NCBI GenBank assembly: GCA_022592435.1
Contig: JABYQS010000520.1
Span: 1 to 19,520, forward strand
Direction: 5' to 3'
Length of the DNA: 19,520 bases
DNA from: Cerioporus squamosus
Lineage: Eukaryota; Basidiomycota; Agaricomycetes; Polyporales; Polyporaceae
Positions 9,342 through 18,132 of this stretch are shown here, piece by piece. Both the position numbers and the translations under genes were made by a program. Position 1 is the first letter of the stretch; each line of letters begins with the position of its first letter. A model generated the notes under the pieces. That model searched no databases, was not told the origin of the DNA, and worked only from the letters and a program-made list of their open reading frames with translations.

Positions 9342-9425
9342 TTTGGTAGCACACCCCGGTCATATGGTAGCACGCCCGCAGGGTATGATAGCACGTAGCG
9401 GACGTATGACCATGTGTGATCACAC
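9342..9425 (+). repeat. Right subterminal tandem array (21-bp period, TATGRTAGCAC core)
   Basis: TTTGGTAGCAC (9342), TATGGTAGCAC (9363) and TATGATAGCAC (9384) start at exact 21-bp steps. A degraded fourth unit starts with TATGACC at 9405 and runs into the perfect palindrome TGTGATCACA (9414-9423). The core is shared with the left array (799 and 829) in the same direction, but the rest of the unit and the period differ. Confidence 0.7.
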
Positions 9426-9528
9426 GACCACCCGTGTACGATCATTGCTGACAGGTATGTACGTACCCTGGTATCCTCTGAGAATACACTGCTCATACTT
9501 CGTCAGCGAATACATATACTAACGTAGA

Positions 9529-9541
9529 CTACGAATACTAC
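9529..9541 (-). repeat. Candidate right terminal inverted repeat of the transposon
   Basis: Its reverse complement, GTAGTATTCGTAG, matches 635-647 at 12 of 13 positions. If both are the ends, the element spans about 8.9 kb. Direct support from a target-site duplication is lacking. Confidence 0.3.
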
Positions 9542-9589
9542 CATGCGCTGTCGAACGCGCGCATGGTTTAGTGATGCAGACGCTGCATG
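9541..9589. repeat. Two adjacent small hairpins beside the right transposon end
   Basis: CCATGCG (9541-9547) pairs with CGCATGG (9560-9566), and ATGCAG with CTGCAT around ACG at 9575-9589. They lie between the candidate right terminal repeat and the F-box gene's stop. They might be part of a terminator or of the insertion junction; neither is shown. Confidence 0.4.
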
Positions 9590-9641
9590 CGCGCGGAGTC
9601 GCAGACTGTGTCGAAGCATCGCGACAACAGCCAAACGTACA

Positions 9642-11366
9642 TCAACGGAGCGCAACGAACTCATCTGCAGATGGACCACAAGTCAGCTACCCTACTAGCG
9701 CGAAGGGTGTGTACGTACCATTGAAATTATCGGCTGCTTTCCTGTCGGCGTTGCGCAGATAGCTTCTAACCCTCTCACCTTCCCATCCTGGGATCTCTCT
9801 GACCTCAACCGGGGATCCGTCCTCATCGCGAACGACACGCCACCACCTCCACGGAGCCGCGTTACCTGCATATTCCTCCTTTCGTAGCAGATTGCCAGCA
9901 CGCTCTCCGGGCGGCTCTGCCAGAGCGACATACCGCAAAGACGGCAAGGACTTGAAGGCATGATCCAGAAATTCGATTCGGCATTGCTCTCTTTCCTCCG
10001 GAGCTTGGGTGGGCGAAGCTGCTGCAACGATGCTCAGGCAGAGTAGGGGAACATCATCCAGGGGTGAATCGGGCCTGAGTAGCTCATACTGCTCGCCCGG
10101 AGAGGTCAGTAATGGATCTCGTGTGCCACATGAGTGAACAGGAGGACTTACAAAGAGCCAGATCACCTCCGACAGAGCCACTCCCAGGCTCTCAATCTCC
10201 AAGAGACGAACGTCCGATGCGCTGTTGATCACTGCGTCCCAGACCGCGGACGACACGTGTATGAGCCTCAGAGACAGAGCGACGAGCGTTGAAGCTTCAC
10301 AGGCGGCGTCGAGATCGAGGCCTTCACGTTCAGTGAAACCAGGGACATACGTAAGGCGGTTGACCTGCCAGGGCACATAGTTGCCTTCGAAGGCGTCCTC
10401 GACAATGAGGTGTTGGAGAGGCTTCGTGGCGTAGACATTCGAAGTCAAGTGCATGGAGTCGTTCAGGACAACTGTCCGTAGCGCGGGCAAAGTAGTCGCC
10501 CAGTCGACGGATGGTGGCAGTTCTGTGTCAAGGAGTTTGAGGGTGTGCAAGGACGTGAGGACGGGCGCGATATCATCGTCGCCTTCATTGTGATCCCCAC
10601 CTTGGTCTGCGGCCTCGTCTGCGTCAAGTTCGTTTGCGTCGCCGTCTGCGTCTCCATCTGCGTCTTCGTCTTCCTCCGCATCCTCAGCTTCTTCTGCGAT
10701 GTCGTTCTCTTCCTCGTCCTCGGCCTCTTCATCGTCTGGATCGGGAAATGTGAGCCCCTCGAGAACAAGCGTAGTGAGGGCCTGAAGATGGGCGATCGAG
10801 AGCAATATGCGGCGGAAAATACAGACTGTGCCAATAGGAGGGTACGACAAGTGCAGCTTGGTAAGGGTCGTAGGGAGACGGAGAGACTTCAGCATCTCGG
10901 CAGTGCAACCCCAAAGCCAGAGGTGGCGGAGGTTCGTGAACGCTCGTAGGTGTTTAGTCCGTAGCGCCTTCGAGAGGGAACTGCTGCAAGATAAAACCTC
11001 GAGCTTTGTCGCTTTTTTGATGATGTCGAGACAGAAACGGACGGACTCTGGGTTCATGGGAGCGTCGAATCTCAGAACGCGCAGCTGGCTCGCACGCGCG
11101 ACCGGATTCTCGAAGACCCATCTGTGGAATGCGGGTAGCTGGGGTTCATTGACGGCCACCTCCTCCAGACGCGGTTGAACCACGTCATAAATATGATGAG
11201 ATGTTAGGGAAAGCGCGAGTCGATCGTTGAATCCAAGAAAGGTTGAGATTTCGCGTAGGATGTCGTCCGGTACCGTAGGTACGGTTGGGTCACCGTCGTT
11301 ACGCGCCGCGACTGCTGGCTTTGGGTCCGGGAGGTTGATCACTGGAATCAGGTCCTCCTCTGACAT
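9642..11366 (-). CDS. F-box protein with leucine-rich-repeat-like region and acidic insert
   Basis: Inferred exons are 11366-10152, 10088-9719 and 9664-9642, about 536 residues. The intron at 10151-10089 (63 nt, GTAAGT, TACTGAC branch, AG) could be read through, but its translation is not family-like. The last intron (9718-9665, 54 nt) replaces an ending at 9687 by DEFVALR and a stop at 9644-9642. Residues about 31-75 (VPDDILREISTFLGFNDRLALSLTSHHIYDVV, split here only in description) form an F-box, which docks to Skp1 in SCF ubiquitin ligases. After it come irregular leucine-rich segments such as FTNLRHLWLWGC and LTTLVLEGLTF. A run of about 55 mostly Asp/Glu residues interrupts them, then more LRR-like segments follow. 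The C-terminus (WRWWRVVRDEDG) resembles that of many basidiomycete F-box proteins. Such proteins are expanded in these fungi and their targets are mostly unknown. A frame-preserving 5' intron (11433-11373) means an earlier start, for example ATG 11529, is possible. Confidence 0.83.
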
Positions 11367-12736
11367 CTTGGCCTATTGTGATTGTTTGCGTCAGTGCTCT
11401 GCAATTAACTTCCGGTGACAAAACAGAGTTTACCTCGTGGTGGTTCTGAAGAGAGCGAGACGCGGCTGCGAGCGCCCACAATCTCGAATTGACTTCTACT
11501 ATCAGCATGCAGATCCTCCCCATCCTCATCCTCGTGGCTTCGCCGCTCACCGTCTCTCCGATCGCGCGTGAAAGCGCGTCGCCGGCTAGCCACAGATACA
11601 CAAGAGCGGCGTGAACAATCAAGTGATCGTCTACCGTACAGCTGTCCGGAAGAAGCACCGGCACTGCGAGTGCTCCTCGGGTGCGTCACATAAACACCGA
11701 CCTGCGGTAGTAACACATCGTTGATTTGTTATTCTAGCGTTGAGGCAGACTCCTAGAACGCTTGCAAGCTACGCCATGAGAGATCATCGCGAGTCGGAGC
11801 CGCGGCATCGAGACAAGAGTGTGGACCGGGATATGCTGTGAGTCTCTTTGCTTCCTTCTCCCGAGTATTCGCGTCGCGGGCTGGTCTTGGAGGCTGAGCA
11901 AGTGGGGGTCGAGGTCCATTATGATTCACATGGCAGAGGTAAATTCTTGTACTTTTCCATCGTCATGACGAGGAGAGGCCTCGCGCAAGCCTCAGTATCC
12001 ATTCCCCGTTTCCATACCTGCTCCGCCTGTGACCTCGGTTTCGCTACGAGGTGGACCTATGCAGGTCCTCGCACTGCGCACTACTTATCTGCGAGGCATA
12101 TTCATCCCGGATGAGAGTGAGCATGATGTACAAGCATCGAGACTGGGACAAGAGCCGATTCCGTAGCTATATTTGAGGGCTACTACCATGTTCCTTGAGC
12201 TGCAGAACGAACGTTCTGGAAAGCCTCTAATGGACTGGCTCATCCACCATGCACGCTCACTAATATCTGGCCATATATTCCAGACAGGCTGGAGGCTCCT
12301 CAGGTCGCCTTTGCTTACTATCTAACTATTCAAGGGCCCGTGACGGAGTGAATAGGGTCTGGACGGATATTGTGCTTATGCTCTGCGTCGCAAGGCCACT
12401 TCATATGGAAACATGTGTACCGCCTTCTCATCCTGAAGTACGGACTCGTCCTGCTACACGTAACACAATGTGGGCAACCCACGCCGCCTCGATTCACACT
12501 CTCGACGAAGAAGGGGTATCGGTATTACATGGGGTTAGATGTACGTAAGACTACACACTCTGACCTCCCAGCGCAGTGCATGAAAGGCAGGATACACCAC
12601 AACCACTCGAGCCACGGAGGCGCAAGTCCCATGGACGCATAAGGAATGTAGCCACAAAGCCAATAGCTACGAGACACGGACCATATGAAGCATGCTCGGG
12701 CGTAGCCACGCAGAACGATAGACATATCGACACTGC
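11367..12736. other. Region without a confident gene upstream of the F-box gene
   Basis: A minus-strand exon-like segment at 11529-11434 could join in frame to the F-box gene across 11433-11373 (GTAAAC, ACTGACG branch, ATAG); it is either an N-terminal extension or 5' UTR. From 11,530 to about 12,740 I see only short overlapping ORFs on both strands with no recognisable family, and no clear repeat. It probably holds promoters and perhaps old decayed sequence. Confidence 0.45.
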
Positions 12737-12888
12737 CTAGGTCCCCGAGTCATCAGATATCAGCCATTCGAAACACGACCACACGTCCGCGCGCAGCCCC
12801 AGTCCGAGCCCAGTCCAGTCCCGAAGCGGCCTCCAGTCCCCAGTTGCCAGCGATGTCGCAGTCAAGCGTCCGGGTCGCAGACTCGCAG
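12737..12888 (-). other. 3' flank of the DUF6699 gene
   Basis: This lies directly after the stop of the DUF6699 gene. The large opposite-frame ORF across it (12737-13285, rich in Arg/Ala/Gly) is a shadow caused by high GC. Confidence 0.4.
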
Positions 12889-13893
12889 CTACCGCGCAGG
12901 CCCCACAAGCAGCTTCATCTTCGAGAACCCATCCTGCACGCTCTCGCGCATCACGCCCCGGAACATATACTGCTCCCCCAGGTAATCCACCCTCCGCACG
13001 CCCTGCGCATCCTCGAACGCCTGCGCGTTCGGGTACGTCCTGCACCTGCGCGTGTACGCCGCCGAGATCGTGTTCACCTGCCGCGCCGAGAGCCGCGCCC
13101 AGTCTGTCTGCGTGATCCGCCGCTGCATCGTCCGGTAGATCGCCATGAGCACGTCGTACACCGTGATCGGTGTATCCTCCGCCTCTCGCGGGGACACGGA
13201 CAGGAACGGGGACCGCTCCCGCGAGCGCTCGCGCGACGTCGTGTGCGGCTCGAGCACGATCGGCCACTCCGGCACCAGCTCGCACCTGATCGTCATCCGC
13301 CGCACTGGGGGGTACGTCGCAGGCTCGAGGAGCTCGTCGAGCGTGAGCGGGGTCCCGCTCGTCTGGTTGTACGACGTGATCCGCTGCGGGCTGAACGTGT
13401 GGTACGAGAGGTCAAAGAGAAGCCTCGGCCCGGCGGCGGTCTCTCCATCAAGCAGGGGGTGGATCCGGGGAACAGTGGGGGCAGCGGGCTGAGGGCTCTG
13501 GAACGCTGCAGGATGTAGCATGGTGGGGTACGTGACCCAGGCGGGTAGAGGGAGGCAGGTGTCGGAGCGTCGACGCTGGTGAGTGAACGCGGGCATCGGG
13601 GCTTGCGCAGGGAGCGGCATCACAGGAGGAAGAGGCGTGACGTAGATGGGAGGGGATGGGAACGGTACCGGGTTCGGGGGAGGAGCGAGGCCTCCATGCC
13701 ACGAGGGACGTCGCTGACGGGGAAACGGCGGATCGTCTTCCCAGCGCACACGGCGTTCAGGCTGAGGCGGGAGATGCGGGGACCCAGGCAGGACCACTGG
13801 TGGGATGAACGGAGATATCTGTGGTTGGTTGTAGAACGGCGAGATGTAGGGTGTAGGATAGAAGAACTGAGGGTATGCATAGGGTAGAGCCAT
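12889..13893 (-). CDS. DUF6699 family protein with proline-rich N-terminus
   Basis: This is an intronless gene of 334 residues if it starts at ATG 13893 (MALPYAYPQFFY). An in-frame ATG at 13941 would add 16 residues. I prefer 13893 because a TATA box (TATATAA on the minus strand, 13963-13957) lies about 64 nt before it, whereas 13941 is only about 16 nt from that box. The first half is rich in Pro, Tyr and Phe and looks disordered. The second half carries the DUF6699 pattern common in agaricomycetes: IHPLLDGET, LLFDLSYHTFSPQRI, LDELLEPATYPPVRRMTI, WPIVLEP, ITVYDVLMAIYRTMQRRIT, AYTRRCRTYP, GVRRVDYLGEQYMFRGV and a final MKLLVGP. The function of this family is unknown. The Arg/Ser cluster RERSRERS in the middle is a local insertion. 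The frame is clean, unlike several other genes here. Confidence 0.8.
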   Translation of the reverse strand: MALPYAYPQFFYPTPYISPFYNQPQISPFIPPVVLPGSPHLPPQPERRVRWEDDPPFPRQRRPSWHGGLAPPPNPVPFPSPPIYVTPLPPVMPLPAQAPMPAFTHQRRRSDTCLPLPAWVTYPTMLHPAAFQSPQPAAPTVPRIHPLLDGETAAGPRLLFDLSYHTFSPQRITSYNQTSGTPLTLDELLEPATYPPVRRMTIRCELVPEWPIVLEPHTTSRERSRERSPFLSVSPREAEDTPITVYDVLMAIYRTMQRRITQTDWARLSARQVNTISAAYTRRCRTYPNAQAFEDAQGVRRVDYLGEQYMFRGVMRESVQDGFSKMKLLVGPAR

Positions 13894-13956
13894 CGTTGCG
13901 TGGAAATGTGGGGTCGTGTACGGGTGAGGAGGCGAGACCACGGGAGAAAGGGCAGG

Positions 13957-13963
13957 TTATATA
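13957..13963 (-). promoter_or_regulatory. TATA box of the DUF6699 gene
   Basis: The minus strand reads CCTATATAACC, with TATATAA at 13963-13957. It is 64 nt before the preferred ATG at 13893, a typical distance for fungal genes with a short leader. Confidence 0.6.
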
Positions 13964-14040
13964 GGTCGAGGTATGTCGCAATACGGTTATTGAATAGAGT
14001 TACAGCCACAGGCGGACTCGGATAGAGACTCGGTACCGCT

Positions 14041-14554
14041 TCAGAAGTCTTCTATGTCGGCGAAATGAGCGTATCCAGCGTCCCGACGTCCTGGAGCTTG
14101 CGAGTCGCCGACGGTACCAGGACGGGAGGGCAGTGTGCTGCGCGCAGCGGGGCAGGGGATTCTAGAGAGGTGCACAGGAGCAGAAGGTCTGGAGGGTCGG
14201 TTTATTATGTAGCGTTGTTCCCCGATTTCAAAGATCGCGACGGAAGCGCCTGTACGATCATGACATCCCATCAGCAATTTGCAGGAAATCGACAACGTCG
14301 GGCGGTGACAAAGCGCAACATTGAGCGGCGGGACGGACTGCAGCTTCCAATTACCCGCCGTAGAGATAAAGATCAGCACTGCTCACCTTGATCAATGCAC
14401 AGGGATCACCCCGTGGCGACGACGCTAGTCCGAGGTGGGCAGGCCGCGATGGTACGCCCAAATTGAAGTCGAATGCAGCTCCCTGCCAGAGAGAGAAGCC
14501 GATGAGGTCGGAGGCAAGTGAGAATTCAAGAAGGATACGGGAACCGGTTGCCAC
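14041..14554 (-). other. Weak coding-like fragments
   Basis: Minus-strand fragments AAFDFNLGVPSRPAHLGLAS and ASVAIFEIGEQRYIINRP could be joined by an intron starting GTGAGC near 14395 and ending at TACAG near 14250, but the gap is over 140 nt and no family is recognised. It may be the tail of the fragmentary gene upstream or chance. Confidence 0.12.
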
Positions 14555-14706
14555 TCAACCTGCTCAGCATCAGCGCATTATGTACTGTTCAGAGCGCTGG
14601 CGCTTCCCCGCAACCCTGGACAGATCGTTGCACATCGTGGGTTGGCCTTGAAACGTCGCTGGCACTATTGTCCATGAGCGGTAGGTGGCAGGGACTAGCA
14701 GCTGTT

Positions 14707-15270
14707 GTTAACGAAATCGGGGTACAAGAGAAGTCAGTTTGACTTCAGGCACGCGCTGGCAAGACGGATGTACATCGCGCCACCCACACTGGATAGTCGA
14801 ACTCACCTACGCGAACTTGAACCTCTGACACACTCTCATTCTCGCCATTCGTCTGCCGCAGCCCATCGATGGGTATGCAGACAACTCCGTTACGGACAGT
14901 CACGGTACGGCTGGGAGCGTACTTAGGAGGAAGTCGAGTGCTTGATCCGCCGAGAGCTGACTGCGGTACGCATCAGCTTCCTCCCAGGAGACACACTCAA
15001 CCCATTCTTACCTCATATCCGACATATCGAGGGCTGTGATCCTGAGATGTAATGGTTCGAGCAAGGAACAGGCAATGGGGTGATGCTGAGAAGCATTTGC
15101 TAGGCTGCAGCCCGGAGGAGCGCTCGCGGATACACAAGGTGGCAGTGCACAGTATCTGCCGGACAGCTGCCGACGGCCTCCTCGGATATGGTCTCCTTTT
15201 CTACTTCTGCTGACCGTTCTGTTCTTGACCCGAAAAATCTACCAGTGACTTTGCAGTGAGTGGTTCAGTT
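14707..15270 (-). pseudogene. Possible broken or mis-sequenced multi-exon gene, family unknown
   Basis: Several minus-strand fragments look protein-like and can be linked by plausible introns. One frame open from about 15258 reads ERSAEVEKETISEEAVGS and ends at a TAG near 15095. One base further along, another frame reads LLEPLHLRITALDMSDM. An intron (GTAAGA to CGCAG, ending at 14961) leads to QLSADQALDFLLSTLPAV, which again needs one base added to continue as VRNGVVCIPIDGLR. A further donor lies at 14806 or 14810. The leucine-rich middle recalls F-box/LRR proteins, but there is no F-box visible. With this many allowed shifts, chance reading is a real risk, so confidence is low. Confidence 0.2.
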
Positions 15271-18083
15271 GCTGAATCGCGTTCCCTCAGACTCAACAGA
15301 ACTAGGGCAGACGCGGACAAGATGCCCCGGAGTCGACAGCCTGAGCATGACTCAACTGTCACGTTCCACGTCAACGTCCGCGGCGGCCTGCATCGCGGCC
15401 TTTGTATTCTGACGTGGCGACCTGCTACTAAACCTCGCTCTGGTACTCTACCAACCCTTGTGGACGGCTCGCCACTACTCGGTTCCGAGCGGCACCCTGC
15501 GACATATTCTAGCGGTTCAATGTCCAGGTTGGCTCAAGTCAAGGAACATGGATACAACCACAACGCACCCTCGTTTCGTACATGCTACACGGCGGCCTTC
15601 TGGCTTATCATCGTGGACGAGGACGCGCCCCTCAGGACAATAGAATCCCGCTCTGGCTACCCGCCCGCCGCCGCCCGTTGTGATCTTCTCAGCGCTGGTA
15701 GCACTGGCACGTCGACTTTGGGAGCATCTATCCAAGTAGCCTGCTTCAAGAGTACGTGAATGGTACGGCATGCCAATTCCTTTGTACTGATTTGTTCTTC
15801 TCAGAGCAAGTAGGATCGTCGATGCTCGGTGATACTTGCCCTGAGTGACCGTCGGACCTCCCGTCCTCCTCCGATTCGCAACGTGAGTTGCCAAGTCGAG
15901 AACGGCGCGCAACTCCTCGTAAGTTGCAGCTACCGATTGGCTACCAAATCCCGTTGTATTCCTCAGTCTTGGTAAGCACTCGGTTGCAGTTCCAGTGGCA
16001 CTACCCTTGATGCAGGACTCGAACATTGTGGTCCTGATCGTTCCTCGAACCTGCGGAATATAGTGACGCCGCGGGGGAAGTCGCCGAGGTCCTTCGGCAC
16101 TCAAGTGTGTCCCTAGCACTGGCCCAAACCCTCACTTGCCGCAGCAGAGCCTTCACTCTCGAAGACTGCATTGGTTCCGATCAGTCAGCTCGTTTGAAAA
16201 CGGTGCCAATGCTTACGAGAAGACGCGCTACATAACCACAAAGGTCCGAACTTGTGCCGCAGCCCCGAGGCGTCATTCAGCTCATTCACTACACAGGTTC
16301 GGTTTGCGTCCTCCGAGTCCAGCGCGTGTCGGCATCACATCGGGAGGCACCTCGACCTTCCAAACTCCAGGCCAACTCCAGGTAGCGTCTATTGCGGTCG
16401 GGGGCTCCGCCGGCTCGGACGTTTCGTGCTCGGATCTCTGATTAGCTGCAGGCTGCCAATCATCGTCTGGATAACGGCTCTTTTGCCGTCGAAGGATGCG
16501 GTGAGCATTCATTTTGCTGACAGAACTCTCTCTGTCGAAGAGCCTCAATCTGTGTTCCAGTGCTTCTCCGCCACTCCGCGCTATCGACGCCGACTTCTGG
16601 TGGCGCCTGCACAGGATGAATTTCGACCAGGAAGTACACTGTCTGCGTCCGCGCGGGACTGAACCTCTGCTGTGATTCTCTGAACTCTCAATCTTCTCGC
16701 CGCTCCAACACTCGCCGCTTGGACCTACGTTACCTACCATAATCAGCACCGCACAGTTACGCATACTGTCTTATCTGGAATATTCTTATCTAACTTGCGG
16801 GTCTTCGTGTTTCTGCTTTCTCCGAGCGGTCGGAGTATGCATTCTCTTGTTTCTGTCCTCGATGTTTACTTACAACGCCCTCCGAGTCTGGTATACTTTA
16901 ACGGTTACTTGGGCAAGAACAAGAGCTCGTGCAACACTCACAAGGCACATTCACGGAGCCTCTTTATTCCGGTCGTCCGAAATTTTTGCTTGTTGGGCGC
17001 ACTGCGCCGACGCCCTTGCGCCGCCCTATCCATGCCACGGCGTTCCGAGTGAGGCGCGACCCTGCGATTCCATGTTCATTGTCTTCACTTGGAAAATATC
17101 CATTTATCCTTCGGCCGCGTTGGCTGTACTAGTGTGAACTTGCTAAGATCCGTCACATACGTATTCCACGATGCTCAGACCGCGGTGTCCCTCGACTGCT
17201 GGCATGTTAGGCTAAACCGGCAATTGCCGGCGCAGACGCTCGGCCACGTCGAACTGAAGCTCACCGCGACACCACTGAGGTCCGTACTCGACGTCTTTCT
17301 TAATGTCAACCTTGCACCGTTGCACGATTGCGTGTCTTACGTTCGAATATGTGAGTGAGAGCTTAATGATATGCTGTTAGGCACTGATGCTTGATGTGTT
17401 CCAGTCTCGGGCCGTGGTTGGAGTCCCTGATCCCGCCGGCTTGTTGGAGTTGAGTCGTGAACCATAGGTCCGGGCCGACGCACTCGCGATACCCGCACGA
17501 TGTGTCCAAGAACCGAGGTGTCTCTCTCTCTTGAAGCCCACAATGCGTTTCCGTATACAATACTAGACCCTCAGGCCTTAACGATCATTATCTCCCGCGG
17601 TGACGTCGCCATCACTGTCAAGAACGACTCGCTACCTCCCGCAGCATGATGGATTCCGTCAGAGGCTGTGTTATCTCAGCCAGCTGCGGTCTCATCCGGC
17701 AATGAAAGTCACGCCGGCATTCGTAGAGCATGAGATTCACAATGTGCGCATGCCCCCTCTGAGCATGCGTTTCATCATGCTTACTCTCTAGTACACGGGC
17801 CTGTTTGAAACCAGCACGCATAGTCGTACGCTAAACAGTGCGTTCTTCCCTTTTTCTGCATCTTGCCAGGTTGCGTTACCTCGTCTTCTCATATTCAATG
17901 CATTCAACAGATGCTGTGATCGCCTGATGACGGGCGGTCAGGCACGATACGCTAATCATCGCAACAATTCCCTCGAGCCTGGCCCTGCATCTTTCGGCGC
18001 ACGAGTACTCCCTATGTACCCGCCGGCATCTATCTCCGTCTTTCTCTCCAATCCTCCACCCATCCCACTAGGTCAACGCATCC

Positions 18084-18090
18084 TATTTAT
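18084..18090 (+). promoter_or_regulatory. TATA-like box before the cell-surface protein gene
   Basis: TATTTAT lies 43 nt before ATG 18133, preceded by a pyrimidine-rich tract (about 18033-18065). Distance and context fit a fungal core promoter, although the sequence departs from TATAAA. Confidence 0.4.
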
Positions 18091-18132
18091 TGCTGCCTCT
18101 GACGCGCGGTTTCGCTCGACGAGGTCTAGGAC

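Larger units (their letters stand above)
8890..9641. other. Intergenic region between accessory gene and F-box gene, with repeats and probable right transposon end
   Basis: No gene is supported here. The stretch holds the accessory gene's 3' UTR, a 39-bp tandem duplication, the right subterminal array, a candidate terminal repeat and two small hairpins. Both flanking genes point into it, so it should also contain two polyadenylation regions. Confidence 0.6.
13964..18083. other. Long region with no confident gene
   Basis: About 4.1 kb without a recognisable family. Open frames such as 15256-15759 (+), 15517-16119 (-) and 16252-16662 (+) overlap each other, lack family motifs and have no convincing promoter. 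Possible coding fragments on the minus strand near 14.0-15.3 kb are listed separately. Another fragment, 17089-17358 (+), contains GHVELKLTATPLRSVLDVFL and might be a relic exon. I see no tRNA, LTR pair or tandem array. Confidence 0.5.

Noticed and set aside
737..9572. CACTG at about 739 and TAGTG at about 9570 as CACTA-type termini
   Set aside because: Only four or five bases match, the adjoining bases do not form an inverted repeat, and flanking bases give no target-site duplication.
11434..11664. Separate gene upstream of the F-box gene (starting GTG at 11664)
   Set aside because: It has no ATG start in that stretch before 11529 and joins in frame to the F-box gene through a good intron, so at most it is an alternative first exon.
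12844..13518. 224-residue plus-strand ORF opposite the DUF6699 gene
   Set aside because: Its His/Arg/Pro-rich composition is that of an antisense frame; the minus strand carries the family motifs.
15696..15707. GGTAGCAC outside the element
   Set aside because: It is a single short match without the TATG part and without tandem copies.
17337..17560. Short minus-strand ORFs as a gene
   Set aside because: They are two overlapping frames under 70 residues without motifs or promoter.
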